The notes under the pieces: generated by a model
Told to the model about the DNA's origin: nothing
What the model saw: only the letters and a program-made list of their open reading frames with translations
The model's database searches: none
DNA from: Alligator mississippiensis
Lineage: Eukaryota > Chordata > Crocodylia > Alligatoridae
Length of the DNA stretch: 64,000 nt
Assembly (NCBI RefSeq): GCF_030867095.1
Contig: NC_081824.1
Coordinates: 118,924,162 to 118,988,161 of the forward strand
Direction of reading: 5' to 3'
Program-made: the position numbers and the translations under genes
Part shown: in pieces, positions 1 to 13,300 of the stretch
Layout: every line of letters begins with the position of its first letter
Numbering within the stretch: the stretch's first letter is position 1

Positions 1-926
1 ACCTCCTGGAAAGCTCACAAGGAGGTGTTGTCTTCACTGTGAAACTTTACATGCATAGGAAGAAGTGTTATAGATCTGCAGCTTTCATGGCTTATGATTG
101 AATACATAAATCCACTCCCCATGCTTTGTTAAATTGAGCACTTATGTTTTATCTTTGAAGAGTATCAGTAGCAGTGTCACTCATTCCATCCTGATGACTG
201 CATTAACTAACACTTTACTAGTACATACATACTTAAACCATTTTAAAAAGGTCAATCTTTGACTTATCTTGGAAAATGTACTTTTAGTAAACACACTGCA
301 TAAGCCAGGAGTTCCCAAATTGTGGTTTGAAGAGAGTAGCCTTGTACTACATAGTATTGACCCTTCTTGTTTTTAGAGACTGTACAGTGATACCCACACT
401 TTCCTAGCCTGTGGGCTATCTACAGAGTAAGTAAAGCACTGTGGACAAAATCTCACTTTGCTGTCTTCCTCAGCTCTCAGTTTTAGCTGTTTAATTACCT
501 GTGTCCATGGGCACTGTTAGAGGGTCTCACTGACAACAAATTATCTAGGACCCATGAGTTGGGGACAACTGATGTGGTGAATACTGACAAAAGAGCTTTC
601 AATGCAGATATAACCTGCAGGTCTTCTTATTGAGAAGATGGTGAAGTAAAACTGGACTTTACTTTTATTTATGCTACAGAAGTGGCAAAACAGTCACGGG
701 TTGGGGGAAGGGAAAAATAAAAATACCAGCCTATTTGGGTTTATTTTGGTTTCCACAAAACCAAAGTGCATAGCTCTCAAATTTCAAATAATACAGTGAG
801 GATAGGATGATACAAGTTCCTGAGACATTCATAAAGCATTGTAAAGGCTGACTTGTGCTATTTTCTTTTTTATATGCTTCCTAGGAAGTTCATTGTGCTT
901 GTTTGGAGGCACTTAATGTGCTAAAT

Positions 927-948
927 ATAAATAGCAATTGCTATTTAT
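927..948. repeat. 22 bp perfect palindrome followed by a partial direct copy
   Basis: The 22 bases centred on caattg read the same on both strands. The core aaatagcaattgcta recurs directly at 951-965. It is too short to assign to an element. Confidence 0.7.
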
Positions 949-2057
949 GTAAATAGCAATTGCTAGAATTGGGATGAATGATGAGTTTCTGGAGACTAAA
1001 ACCTTTAAGAGATGGAAGAATAACATGCTTTAATTAGCATGTACTTATTTTCTGTAGATCTTAGGCCTTTAAAAAATAAATTGACTGTCATGTTACTATA
1101 TGTAATTTGGCAAACGCTCATTGCAATACTGATAAACTGCCATTTGTACTAGATGCTATTAAAATATAATGTACTTGCTTACTTTCTGGTGTCAAAACAA
1201 ATAGTTGATGAAATTCAGTAGGCATTTTCATTTGAAGTACATTACCTCAAGACACGCCCCAGTGTGGAATTTATCTGTGTCTTGTGCTAAATAAGTTTGA
1301 CTAAATGAATCTCTGATTTTTTTCAAGCTGTCTTGAAATACTCTACAAGAAATGAGTTCGGCATTGTATTTATGGTGTTTGCCAACCATGGTACGATTAT
1401 ATGTAGCCTTTGCTGGATGTGGTTCTCAAGTTAAGTATTAGTTTAGAAATTATCAACTAGTAAAATGCAGAACAAGAAAACAGTGATTTGTCTTTACAGA
1501 GGATCTATGTACTTCAAGAGATTTTGAGTAGAGTTGTGGGAATAATAGACTTCCCTTTGATTTCCAAATGAAAACTTCTATTCCAGACAATCTGAAATGT
1601 AACGTTTTAGTTTTGAGCCATATGTTATTTTTAGTTTTTCTTGCTTTAAATGTAGGTTAATTTTGAAATGAGAAAGTAATTTCAAATTTTTGTTTAGAAA
1701 ATATCAAAACAAATTTGGTTGTTTCTGAAAATTAAATGCACATATTTTGCTTTTTTTGTTGGAAAACAGTTGGAAACCCAAATTGTTGACTAGCTTGTAG
1801 TTTTCTTCCCCCCTTCCCAAAACTGCTTTTGTGGGGTTTTTTGGAAGGGGGAAGGAAGCCCCAGGGTGGGGGGCCTGCAGGGAAGAATATATTATTCACT
1901 GAAAAAAATCTGTTTTGGTTTCACTTGGACTAAGTCAAAACTGCTTTGATATTAACTTTTTTCTTACCATAACTCAAGTGTATTTTATATCAGACTGAAG
2001 AATGTAACCATGAGACTGCAGTTGTATACGTAAGCTGTGTTTACTTATTTTCTAAAC

Positions 2058-2290
2058 CAGAGATTGGCAATCAAAAGCCCAATGGCTGAGTCTAGCCCAT
2101 AGAGCCATTTGATCTTGCCTGAAGTTGTTGGGCTTCAGCAGCATTGGGTGATGGGGGGCTCCATCAGCAGTTGCTTTTCCCTGCCACCATGGGGGAAAAG
2201 TACCATTTTCAGGCACTGTTCCCCTGCTACTGCCTAGGAAAAGCACCAACTGCAACTGGGTCCTAGCACACGCACATCCGCCCATCTCTG
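2058..2290. mobile_element. hAT-like non-autonomous element (relic)
   Basis: The left end is CAGAGATTGGCAATC and the right end is the approximate complement, ATCCGCCCATCTCTG. The terminal inverted repeats have the CAG...CTG form of hAT elements. The flanking octamers ttctaaac and accaaaac agree at five of eight positions, so the duplication is decayed. No transposase reading frame is present. Confidence 0.55.
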
Positions 2291-2454
2291 ACCAAAACTA
2301 AGTCAATCTGGCCTGCAGCCCACTGTGCTAGATAGACTGTGTGAAGACAGGCTTCATACAAATATGGTCCTTTAATGAATGTGTTGTGTGTATGCAAGTA
2401 ATCCTAACACTTATCTTTAATACAAGTCAGGAACTAGGATTTAACATGAATCAG

Positions 2455-2560
2455 AGCAAATATCTTAGTATTTCTGTTCTCCAGCTTCCTCTGTTAAATA
2501 AGGATGATACTAATGCCCCAAGCAGTCTTATGAGACTGGATTAATGTTAAATTGTGGTCT
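2455..2560 (+). mobile_element. MIR-like SINE fragment
   Basis: Cttcctctgttaaataagg, gatgatactaatgcc and tgagactggattaatg follow the order of the MIR 3' half (an A-rich 'wait till count' segment, then a TTAATG-type tail). It is short and diverged. Confidence 0.4.
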
Positions 2561-4499
2561 TTGGACAAATATATGGTAAATTTTATTATGTTTCTTTTTC
2601 TTTTTGGATTTTATACTTAAATATTTCTGTTCATAGTATCACTTACTGATAACTCTTTTTTTCCTTTAGTTGATTAAAGCTATTTTTCTCTATTTTTTCT
2701 TATCTACATATCAGTTATAGCAGGGTCAGATTCCTTGTATTAGTGTTTACAAACCACTTTCATCATTTTAAATGAAACTCTTTAAGGTAACCGTACTTGC
2801 TTTCACAAAAACTAATTTGTAGCTGTGCTGGCTGGAGTGCTTTCTGCCTTCAGATAGTTGCTTTTCATTAATCTCTTAAGTACCCAGCCGTGCTGAATTG
2901 TGTACCTCAGCATAGTTCAGTATTGATTGCACTAACTGGTTCTCGTCTCAGTGGACTCTGGTTTATAGATCTGGGCGAAATTCACCCCTGGGCAATTTGC
3001 CAACATAAAACTGACCCACCACTTAAGTCCCACATAAACCTAGTCCCTTGATGGAAATTAAGTAGAGTTCAGGTCTTCTGGTAATTGTACACTTATGGAT
3101 TAAGTGTATACTTCTGACTTAGGCTGTGGACACACATTCATTTGTAACACTAGAAAATGCCCCCAGACTGGTGTACTACAAAGTCATCTCAAGGATGTGC
3201 TCTCCAGCCAGGGGGCAATAGAGGGCTGGTGGTAGCAGCCTTCCAGCATCCCAACAGGCTTCCGTGCAGCTTGCTGCAGCTGACAGGCTATCGGGAAGCT
3301 AGCCACTTATGCTCTCTTCTCACTTGGAGGGTGTGGGTGGGAAGGAGAGTGGAGAACTGTGAGATGCAAGGAGTCCAGGAGACCTCCTATAGCGCTGCAT
3401 GTAACTATCTATATGTTCCATGTGGCATTGCAAGACATAGCACTACAGAGAAGTTCCTCTTTGAAAAAGGAACATTTTTAATGCAGATTTGCCTTTTTCC
3501 TCATGCTACAGATGTTGTGACTGTGAGGATGCCCAGTTTTTAAAGCTCTACAAGGGCAGTTGCAGCATTACAAATGTAGTGTGCCCATAGCTTGAGTATC
3601 TCTTTTAGGAGTTTTCATCAGAGAGGTGCATGCTGTCTAGTTTACTTCTTTTTTAATTTTAACATAGGTTTTGGAAATTTCAGGTAGGGAAAATGCTATG
3701 CTCAGACAAAACAATGTTCAGTAACCACCTAACAAACCAGCAGCATTTTGTTGCCTAAGAGAGGTGGCTTGATGCTAACAGGAAATTTAAGACTACCTTT
3801 AGTTTTACTTAATTTGGGGGTGGATATTAGTGATGGCCCTTATTGAACGAGACCATATTTCAGGAACTTTTTCTTTGTTCCACTCTATTTTTCCTTACTC
3901 TGTTACTCAAGGATTAAAAAAAAATGGTGGGGGTACAACCTCTTGTCTTTGCCACTTCTGTCTGAAACTAAGCTGGGAAAAGTGGAACTAGTTTTGGCTT
4001 TACTGCTGACTGTTTCATTGACTAAAAGGTTCAATAGCAAGGTCACCAGGCGTCATATAAGAAAGCAGGATATCAGAGTTCCAGACACTGATGTTATTAA
4101 TTCTGGCTGGCACTAAAGCTGTATATGCAGTCTTGCGTTACTTCCAGACTACTAGGTCTCAAATAATCTATTTTGCATAGTCAGCATTTTTTGACCACCA
4201 TCAGGAAGATTGGATATGTTCTGCCAATCTTTTATTGGCTAACAGTGGTAGTTTTCCAAATGATCTTGGCCCTAAACTTGCTACTTTCATCCATACCCTT
4301 TGCAGTTAATCGTAGCTCATATGGATTTATATATAGATTCATTTATAAAAATTAAAGGTGTCTTGTAAGTACTGTGGTTTGTAAATTATGAAGTGCTCCT
4401 TGAAATCTGTGTTATCTGATTGCAAGCCCCATTCAAGTATTAAAAAAAATATCTTTAAGCCTGTTATATCATTGGGAAGCTTAAGCCCAAATCAAATGT

Positions 4500-4900
4500 C
4501 CTGTTAGAGCAAGTAGGATTGGCAAAGCTGGAGATGTCTAGCCACATAGGACCAAATCCTGATTGTTCACCTAGTCAGCCATGTTTAGCCATTGCAACAC
4601 TTCAGAAGTGGGCACCTGGTCCCAAGAAAGGTATCCAAACTGATAGGGTAAGGATCCCTATACTGTCTATGGGGAGTTTTGGGTGCCTCTGGTTCAGGTT
4701 TAGTCATCTAGGCACTCCCCACAGATAATGAGGAAGAGATAAATTCCTCCAAAGGGTGATAGGGGAAGCCTAGAGTTGCCTAGAAAATGCTAAGTATCAA
4801 AACTCCTATCTTTCTCTGGTGGTTAGGCACCTAACTCAAACTCCATGTTAGATGTCTCCATTCACATGAGATCCAGAATTTTGTTTATGCATTTGTATCC
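4500..4900. other. Unclassified old repeat-like stretch
   Basis: Contains recurring phrases such as taggcacctaact and taggcactccccacagat, which also echo around 5150, 5800 and 6680. It probably belongs to the bodies of the same SINE or LINE family as the tRNA-like heads nearby. Boundaries are not visible. Confidence 0.3.
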
Positions 4901-4929
4901 AATCAGTTTTTCACGCAAAGTGAAAAAGC

Positions 4930-5120
4930 AGTTGTAGGAGCAAGGGTGAGAATCTACTAGCTCAGCCTCAGCAGGGTATCCATAGCTTAGCCCAACCCAT
5001 AACTTGGTGGTTAGGGACCTTTCCTGGGAAGTGAGAGATGTAGGTTCAAGCTCCTCATGTTTAGGAAGGCATAGAATCCAGGTCTCCCATTTCCTAGGTG
5101 AGTATTTTAATAACTAGGTT
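4930..5120 (+). mobile_element. tRNA-derived SINE
   Basis: An A-box-like ttggtggttagggacc (from about 5003) and a B-box-like taggttcaagctcc (from about 5040) are correctly ordered and spaced for a pol III promoter. The surrounding sequence matches the copies near 6000 and 6400. It is not an intact tRNA gene, since the arms do not pair fully. Confidence 0.55.
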
Positions 5121-5984
5121 GCTGGGCAGAAGGTAGGCTACTCAGTCGGACACCTAGGTGCTCTCTTCAGCTGCTCCTCCTCTTTCCTCCAGTTGTGATT
5201 CAGACAGGGCATGGTCTTACAAGATCTAGAAGTGAGCCTAAGCAGGGCTTTCAGTTTATGAATCCCCCATGAACAAAAATGCCTAATTCAGAGCTGCTGG
5301 GAATTGCTTGTAATCTTGGAGAAAGGCAGGATTTCCCTCCCCTACTACTCTCCACACCCTTTCTTTTGGCTTACATGTGCATCCTCCAGCAAGCATACCA
5401 ACTGCTGTGAATTCTGACTCCAAGTTGCCTAAGTAGAGACCTAGGATGCCAAACTTGAGCTCTTAATTACAGTGTTGAATGCACATGCTTAAATTTTATA
5501 TTTCAGCATACAGCATCAACTTGATGAAGTCCCTTGTTGAATCTGAGCCATGGTTCCTAGTACCCAAAGGCCAGATACAATTTCACCTTGTAAGCAGTCC
5601 CATTCAGGAGTCTCAACATAAGCACCTACCTTGGAAGTGATCAAGATTGTCAGGCCTAGGCAATTAGGATTTCTGTACAATGAATGTGAAGAACTAAATG
5701 CCTCTCAAGGATGATTCAGGTGCTGAAGAGGGAGGCGCCTCTATTTACCCTACATGTGTGTGTCTGAACTTCAGTCCGCAGAAGCTTAAGCATCTAACTT
5801 AGAGCTGCAAGGCAGATGCTACAGTCTTCTCACTGGATCCCAAGCACCTGGAGGAAAGGCACCTACCTGACATCAGTATTAAGTTCAGTATAAAGCAAAG
5901 TACCTTTGCCACCACCACCACCGACTTCACTCTTGTACACAGCTATGAGTGTCTGTCTTTGTCTAGTAGTCTAGTTCTAGGAAC

Positions 5985-6110
5985 ATTTACCCAGGAATGG
6001 GAAACTTGGCTTCTGTCTCTTCCCCACCCTGGGTGGATTCAAACCCACGGCTCCTACTTCCTGGGAGAGTTCCCTAACTGTGAAGCTGTGAGCCATGACA
6101 GTTTTGCTAC
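5985..6110 (-). mobile_element. tRNA-derived SINE (reverse orientation)
   Basis: The reverse strand reads an A-box-like gttagggaactctcccagg followed by gtgggtttgaatccaccc, a good B box. The layout is the same as the + strand copies near 5000 and 6410. Confidence 0.55.
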
Positions 6111-6394
6111 CCTCCACTCCCTTGCTGAAGTTTGCCCATTGAGCATGCAAGTGTATAAGCTGTGGGGCCAGAAGGAGAGGAAAAAAGAGGGAGCATGCCT
6201 CTGAAATCTAGCTCATGCATTTTGGGTTAGTCATTAGTTTAAAAAATAGCCTTGTAGCAGAGACTGGAATGCTCTAATTTATAGCTGTGCCACCAGCATT
6301 ACACTAGTGTCACACTCCTTGCTTGGTTTCTTTCTGGTCCTATGAATCTTGCCTTTTTGGTTGCCAGTGGTCAGGTTTCATGAAGAAGGGTAGT

Positions 6395-6530
6395 AGGGTC
6401 CCCCAGCCATAGCCAAGTGGTAGGGGCATTCCTCAGGAATATTAGAAGCACTGGGTTCAAATCCCCTCATGATGAGGAGGGCCTATAAGTCAATTCTCCC
6501 ACTTCTGGGGTGACTGCTAGTCCCTTTTGT
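6395..6530 (+). mobile_element. tRNA-derived SINE
   Basis: It contains agccaagtggtaggggcatt (A-box region) and actgggttcaaatcccctc, a near-consensus B box with pairing T-arm bases. The downstream 'ctcccacttctggggtgac' parallels the copy near 5090. This is the best preserved of the three heads. Confidence 0.6.
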
Positions 6531-7270
6531 TTTTTGTAGTTTTTTTGATAAATGGTGAGCATGAGCAACACCAACACCTCCTTTTTCATCAGCTATATTT
6601 TGTAGTGTGCTGCATGTATGCTGTCAGCATCAAACAGTTGCTGGGTGTGTTCCATCTCCACTTAAAGAATTGTAGACCTAGGCATCCCCTAAAAAAGATT
6701 AATGATGACAATAGGTTACTTCTGAGGATGTGCAGTAGCCCAAGCGTCGGACCTAAGGAGCTTTTCAGGCCAAAATGAAGATGCCTAATGGATATATACC
6801 TAAGTGGTTTTAAGGCCACTGAGTTTGGGTCAATCTTGATAGTTCTTTTGTGATGCAGCCACTTCAGTTCAACAAAACTAATTTAGTTTGGATTTATTTA
6901 TTTTGGATCTGGTCCTCGTTCCTTTTCTGAAAATGGGAAACCTTTTGAAAATATTACTTCATGTTTTTTCTCAAATTGAAGACTTTATTAAACTATCACC
7001 ACAGAGATGTTAGCAATTCACTTAAGTTAATCTCTAGTCTTATCTTGGTAATTAAATAGTAACAATAATAGTAAACTGCTTATTCTCTTCTTTGTTTTTT
7101 TTTTTTTCTGTGCATCCCATGTATTATATACCTATCTTATTTGGCCCGCAGTTTTTTCATGCCAAGGTCTGTCTTTGGTAGAAGCTTAGGAAATTGTTGT
7201 ACTTAACTAACAAGTACTAGTGGATTTGAAGTAGTTTACATTTGACTTACCAGAGGTTCTTTTGTTTCAG

Positions 7271-7377
7271 GTGATCAGACTTTAAGAGTTTGGGATGTGA
7301 AAACACCAGGAGTCAAAGTAGTGATTCCAGCACACCAGGCTGAGATCTTGAGCTGTGACTGGTGCAAGTATGATGAG
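7271..7377 (+). CDS. PEX7: PEX7 coding exon (equivalent to human exon 6)
   Basis: The acceptor is tttgtttcag and the donor is gtataat, both directly visible. The first two bases complete a split glycine codon (phase 1 intron before it), then 35 codons follow, starting [10 protein letters not shown] and ending WCKYDE. The exon closes one WD repeat and opens the next ([12 protein letters not shown]). Differences from human are conservative (for example V for I in LRVWD, and KTPGVKV for KAAGVRI). Confidence 0.96.
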
Positions 7378-10300
7378 GTATAATGTGTTGTGCCAAATTA
7401 CTGCAAACATTCCTTAATGAACTGCTGTTATTAAAGGGTAAAGGGTTTTTTTTAGTGCCACATCAGTGTCAGTTTTATTTATATGGGATAACAATCATGT
7501 ACAGTGACTGGTTAGATTATTTTCAGTCCTTAACAAGAGCTCAGACCCAGAAGAGTGACTCCCAGGGATGAATGTGTAAAAATAAAAATCAGTCTTTGCT
7601 AGAAGATGTTTGCAGGGTTGACAGATTTATTTAAAACTTATATTTTACTTTCTTTTTAATTTGTACACTGGAGGCTTCCTTCCTGGCTTGCTATGAATAT
7701 AACACATGTATGATTTCCCTGACTTTCTTAGCCAAACAATTTCACTTAACAGTTATCATGGCAACTTTAATATTAAGCCTGTTTAAATGTGTCTGTGGCT
7801 TTTGTTTTAAATCTTCAGAACTTGCTGGTAACCGGAGCAGTTGACTGTAGTTTGAAAGGTTGGGATTTGAGGAATGTCAGGCATCCAGTGTTCAACCTCT
7901 TTGGCCATACATATGCTGTAAGAAGAGTAAAAGTAAGTTTGTTTTATTTGCACTACCCTGTAATTTACTTTCTATTAAAGTATCAGTGGAAGCATTTTGG
8001 TATTCAAAAGCTGTTCATATGCTGAGAGTGACGGAGGCCTTGAGATCTTTTTCATGTGAAAAGATATAGAGGATAGTGGTAGGGTGGAAACAACTGTGGT
8101 TTTTCTTAGTTATTCCATTAGGTTCAGCTGGATACAGTATACTCCCTTAATCTTTTTAAAACTGTGCTGCATTATTGTTTATTGGTTGCTTCCCTCCACC
8201 CTAAAGGTGATAGCATTTGTGTGTCAGATTAGAGCTTGATGTGAATGTGTGTTTGTGCATATATTAACGTGCATAGGAGTTTTAAGTATGAAGAACATTA
8301 TTATGGAGCGACAAGTGTACCCTTGGGGTAGCGTCAAAGCTAAGGCCGAGTTTTCCCTCCCGTTCTCCCTATTGGCTTCATTGTTAAATTAGAACAGGTT
8401 GTTCAATTTCTAAGTGGGCAGGAGCCTCATATTGTGCAGGCTGCATTAGTAGGGGGCCACCTTGGTGGGACCATGGGCCCCTAGGGCTGAACATCATATG
8501 CCCCTCAGCCCCTTTTGCTGCACTGTGCATGCACCCCAGCACCTCCTCCCACTATATCATGTGTTCCCCTGCTGCATCCTGAATCCTTCTGCTGCACTGT
8601 GTGTCCTCTTGCCACCACCCCCATCGCACTTCCTGTCTACCCGTTGCACCACACGTCCCAGTGCCCAAAATCACACTGCACTACACATTCCTTTGCTGTA
8701 CTTCGTGCTCTCTTAGCTCCTCCCCACTGTGTACCTGGTGTGGCAGAAGGCCACCTCTGTTTCTCCCCCAAAAAGTCAATCATCATGGTGCCCTGTGACC
8801 AGTTGGGTCCCCCAAGACTCTGTCCTTGGACCCATATTGTTCAACATCTTCATTAATGATGTGAACATTGGAGTCAGAAGAGGACTGGCCAAGTTCACCG
8901 ATGACACCAAACTTTGGGGGAAAGCATCCACACCAGAAGACAGGAGGGCGATCCAGGTTGACCTGGACAGGCTTAGCAAATGGGCAGATGAGAACCTGAT
9001 GGTGTTTAACACTGAAAAATGCAAGGTTCTTCACCTTGGGAGGAAAAACCTGCAGCATCCTTATAGTCTCGGCAGTGCTACACTGGCTAGCACTACGAAA
9101 GAAAGAGACTTGGGGGTCATCATTGACCACAAGATGAACATGAGCCTGCAATGTGATGCTGCGGCTAGTAAAGCGACCAAAATTCTGGCTTGCATCCATA
9201 GATGCTTCTCAAGCAAATCCCGGGATGTCATTCTCTCCTTGTACTCGGCCTTGGTGAGGCCGCAGCTGGAGTACTGCGTCCAGTTTTGGGCACCACAATT
9301 CAAAAAGGATATGGAGAAGCTTGAGAGAGTCGAGAGAAGAGCCACGCACATGATCAGAGGTCAGGAAAACAGACCTTACGACAACAGGCTGAGAGCCCTG
9401 GGGCTCTTTAGCCTGGAAAAGCGCAGGCTCGGGGGCAATCTGATGGCCACCTATAAGTTTATCAGGGGTGACCACCAGTATCTGGGGGAACGTTTGTTCG
9501 CCAGATCACCCCAAGGGATGACGAGGTCGAACGGTTATAAACTATTGCAAGACTGTTTCAGGCTGGACATAAGGAAGAATTTCTTTACTGTCTGAGCCCC
9601 CAAGGTCTGGAGCAGCCAGCCATTGGAGGTGGTTCAGGCACCTACATTGAACACCTTCAGGAGTAAATTGGATGCTTATCTTGCTGGGATCCTATGACCC
9701 CAGCTGACTTCTTGCCCTTTGGGCGGGGGGCTGGACTTGATGATCTTCCGAGGTCCCTTCCAGCCCTAATGTCTGTGAAATCTATGAAAAACTCTGCTCT
9801 GTGACAATTTGTTTAGGATGGGCCCAGCAGAGGATACACACCTTACCCTATCTCTTTAGGTAACCTGAACTGGATACATTTCTGAGGGAGGGGGGAAACC
9901 TGCTCCCTCTGCCTACTTGACTGGCATCACATACCTGGGTGAGGGGCTAGGGCACCCTGGTGGGCTAGAGACTGTCAGTCTGCCTAGCAACCAGTGATGC
10001 ATTTCAGATTGGTTGGCAATGCATCAGGAGGAGGGGGCAGCAGCCATGGAAAACAGAGAAAGAGAGATGGACATAGAGAGAGAGACAGAGAGACAGAGAG
10101 GAGCTGGACCATCTGAAACCTGCTCTCTCTCTCTAAACTCATGATCAAGAAACTGCCTGCCTCCAGAGGAAATCTCCACCTGCCTCTGGATGATACTTGT
10201 GAGAAAGCTACCTGAGGTCTAACTACATATATAGCTTGCAGTAACTCAGATGCGTGATCAAAGGCTACTCCAGCCACCCTGTTTGCTCTATGGGATTTCT

Positions 10301-13300
10301 CTGATACTACTCAACTCTGTACCCTATTCCAATCCTATTCCTTGTAACCAATAAAGTTGTCCTTTGTACCTAGCGCAGGATACTTATTGGGAATGGGTCT
10401 ACATTATGCCTTGGGGTTCCCTTGGTTCAGCTGACTAAGGGAGACCGCTACTTGTGCTTCGGATTGAGGGAAGCACCCCAAGTTCTTGAACTGGGTCAAG
10501 TACCCTCGAGGGCTACTAGGTCTGTGTTTCGCAGGGGGCGCAGAGCCAGGATAAAGCCCATCCCTGGGTGGTGGCAGCTCTACCCCCAGGTTAGCGGGTG
10601 TGCTCCAGGAAGGGGGTCGGCCAGGCATGAGGTGCCACCAGGTAGCCACTCGGAGCCTGGAAGGTGGTCAGGCACAATGAGGTGGGTGGCTCAGTGCAGG
10701 AGCACCCCTTACTGGCCCGCCACACCTGGGTGCCCCCTTGTACCCACTGCAGTTTGTGCCCAAGTGCTCTGCCTCACCCTCAACTCACTGGGAAAGGCTT
10801 CTCTGCTGCACCATGCCTCCCAGATGCCCTGGGCCAAGGGCTCCTGTAGCACCACAGTCTGTGCTACACTGTCTTGCCCTGCCCAGTGGGGCAGGGAAGG
10901 GTAAGCTGGAAGGAGAAAGAGCTTAGTGCCTTCAGCTACTTCTGTAGCACTAGAAGTGTAGTGGCAGCTGAGTGAAAGCCCAAGGGCTGCAATTTAATGC
11001 CTCATGCACTGCCAGTTGGATAAACATGGTTAGAAAAAGAGCAGAGGTAGAATCTTCCTCTCCAGCTTCTGCAATTGAAGTGTATTTGGTAAGTGACTGC
11101 AGAAGTTTGAACAAGAAATAGTGGGAGATTTCTCAACCTTGTTGACCAAGGCTTAAGACTCATGGCAGCAATTGTAAGGTTAGATTAATTTAATTTTGAA
11201 GTAAAACTCAACAGGGTAGACCAGTGGTGGTCGAGAAAGTTCCCTTTCTTAAGTGCTTAAGGTTTACGAGTTACCAGTTTGGAGTGTAGAAAGACTTTTC
11301 TTCCAAGTCCTATAGTTAGGAACATTGATAGCTTTGTGTTTTCCTTTGCAGTAGGAGGCATGGTTCACCTGCTGAGATCATCTGGGCATATCACTTAAAC
11401 AGTTTCCTGACATTTTAGCAGTCTTGGGCATAGGTGGCATCTATGTCTCCATGTCTCTGCTTGTCATATCTGGCTCAGTGTACTGAGGACTGAAATTGTT
11501 TGATCCAAGAGGATATGTAGATGAAATATTCCATCACCCAGGACCAAATGATATGGTAGTCTCTTCTGGCTTGAAAATCTATGAAGCTGAAGTATAACAC
11601 CCAAATAGTAGAGGTAGTAAACGTTTTAAAAAGCTCATTTTGTCCTTGTTCTGTAACGGAAAAGAGCTGCCTAAACTTAGGCTTTTCTAGTTGATAAGGA
11701 AGAACATAAAAACTGTCTTACTGGGTCGTCCAAGGGTCTGTCTAACCCAGTTTTCTTTCTTTGACAGTGGCAAATAGCAAATGCTTTAGAGGAGGGGTGT
11801 CAAACATCTGACCCACAAAGTTGGAGCCTCTTGGAGAGGCTGGGAATTTGGGAGCAGGTCAAGTGGGGGCAGGCCCACTGCCAAATCCTGGTGTTTGGAA
11901 GTCCATTGAGGACCCATTTTAGCAGCAGTAGAGCAAGTGATGGCCGCATTAACTCCGCCAGCTCAAGGAGCTGGCACAGCCATGACACTGCCAGCACATC
12001 AGCTTTATAATGCAATTGTTTAACCTGACCTTTTCTAGGAATGTGAATCTTGGATGCAGACAAAAGAAAAAAGGAAAAGGCTGCAACTTGTTAGAGAACA
12101 AAGTGATAAGGAAAATATTTGCTGTAGTACAAAAAACAGTATGGAGAAGATATCATCAAAAACTTGTAGTTCTCTACAAAAAAACTGATATTGGGAGCAA
12201 GATACGAATGCAGAGAATGAAATGGGCAGGGCATACCATAAGACTAGACAAGAGAAGGCATGAAAGGCAGATTTTTGGAAGTTGAGGTAGAAGGTATTGG
12301 ACCTCAAAGTACACCAAGGCAACGATGGGAAGATAATGTAAAAACTGATCTGGAAGGGATAGGTGAAGATGCAACAAGGTGGAAGGAAATAGTGCAAGAT
12401 AGGAGGAGACAGAAGGCTATAGTTAAGGCAGTTATAGGTCCTTGAGACCTGTGAGATAAAAGATCCTCAGCTCTGACCAGGTCTTCTTGGTTCATCAGGA
12501 GGTACGTGACCAAGGCAGGAGGGCCATGCTAGAAATGTAGCATCTGCTTGTCCTGCCCTTCAAGCCTCTGTATCTTTCCATTCACGCTCCTGAGGTCCAC
12601 AGAAAAGGAGCTTTGTGGGATTAGGTGGAATTCATGATGGGCCCTTCCTTTCTTGTGACCCTTCTGATGTCCTCAGAATGAGAGCTTCCAGGGCTCTCTG
12701 GGAATTCTTTTCAGCCCATCTTGAAAGCCTTTGGAGATTCATTAGCGGCTACTTCTAAGTTTTCATTAACGTCAGTAGGTTTTAATTTTTTAAGATCTGT
12801 ATTTCAGCTTTGTCAGAAGGCTGGTTAGCCGATTTTTAGCTTGTTTTCATTGCCCCTCTTTTCCTCTCTTGTTGGTCTCAGAGCTCACGAAGGAAGGGGT
12901 GGGGAGAACTCATGGAGAGGAACTCATGGGAAAGTTGTATCGGTAACTGGGCATCCCTGTATGGGGCTGGGTGATAGTTGTGTTGTGTGAATATCCTCTG
13001 ACATTGACCTGCCTTGTTTTGGATTGTGCCCCAGTTGTGCAGATGTGGCAAAGCTGACTGAAAGGAAGCCCCAGTCCTCACTGACCACTTATTTGCTGCA
13101 GAAAGGGAGCCCTGAACTTGGAGCACATCTGTAGATCTTTTTTTTTTTTTTTTTTTTTGAGAATCTGGGGAGGTCTGATACCTCATGATGCTCATTCAGC
13201 TGTAGGTAAGGTAGTAGTTAGGATGGGTGTTGGGGTTAGCAGACCAGGGGGACTTACTACTTCTTCCTTCCTCATTTTCTGTTATTGGGTCTCCTTTCTG

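Larger units (their letters stand above)
1..7270 (+). other. PEX7 intron 5 (3' part)
   Basis: AT-rich intron sequence upstream of the first visible PEX7 exon. It holds a hAT-like relic (2058-2290), a MIR-like fragment (2455-2560) and three tRNA-derived SINE heads (4.9-6.5 kb). I could place nothing in 1-2050 apart from a short palindrome, or in 2561-4900 and 6540-7270. Short open frames in this interval, including one of 128 codons from 3157, show no family resemblance. No earlier PEX7 exon was found here. Confidence 0.8.

Noticed and set aside
3157..3543. Open frame of 128 codons on the + strand
   Set aside because: No family resemblance, ordinary intron composition, no flanking splice or promoter signal. 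Consistent with a chance frame.
5003..6460. Possible tRNA genes from A and B boxes
   Set aside because: The acceptor and anticodon arms do not pair into a full cloverleaf, and the copies share flanking sequence, so they are SINEs.
1..7270. Search for earlier PEX7 exons
   Set aside because: No stretch encoding the preceding WD repeats with splice sites was found, so the 5' exons are taken to lie outside the window.
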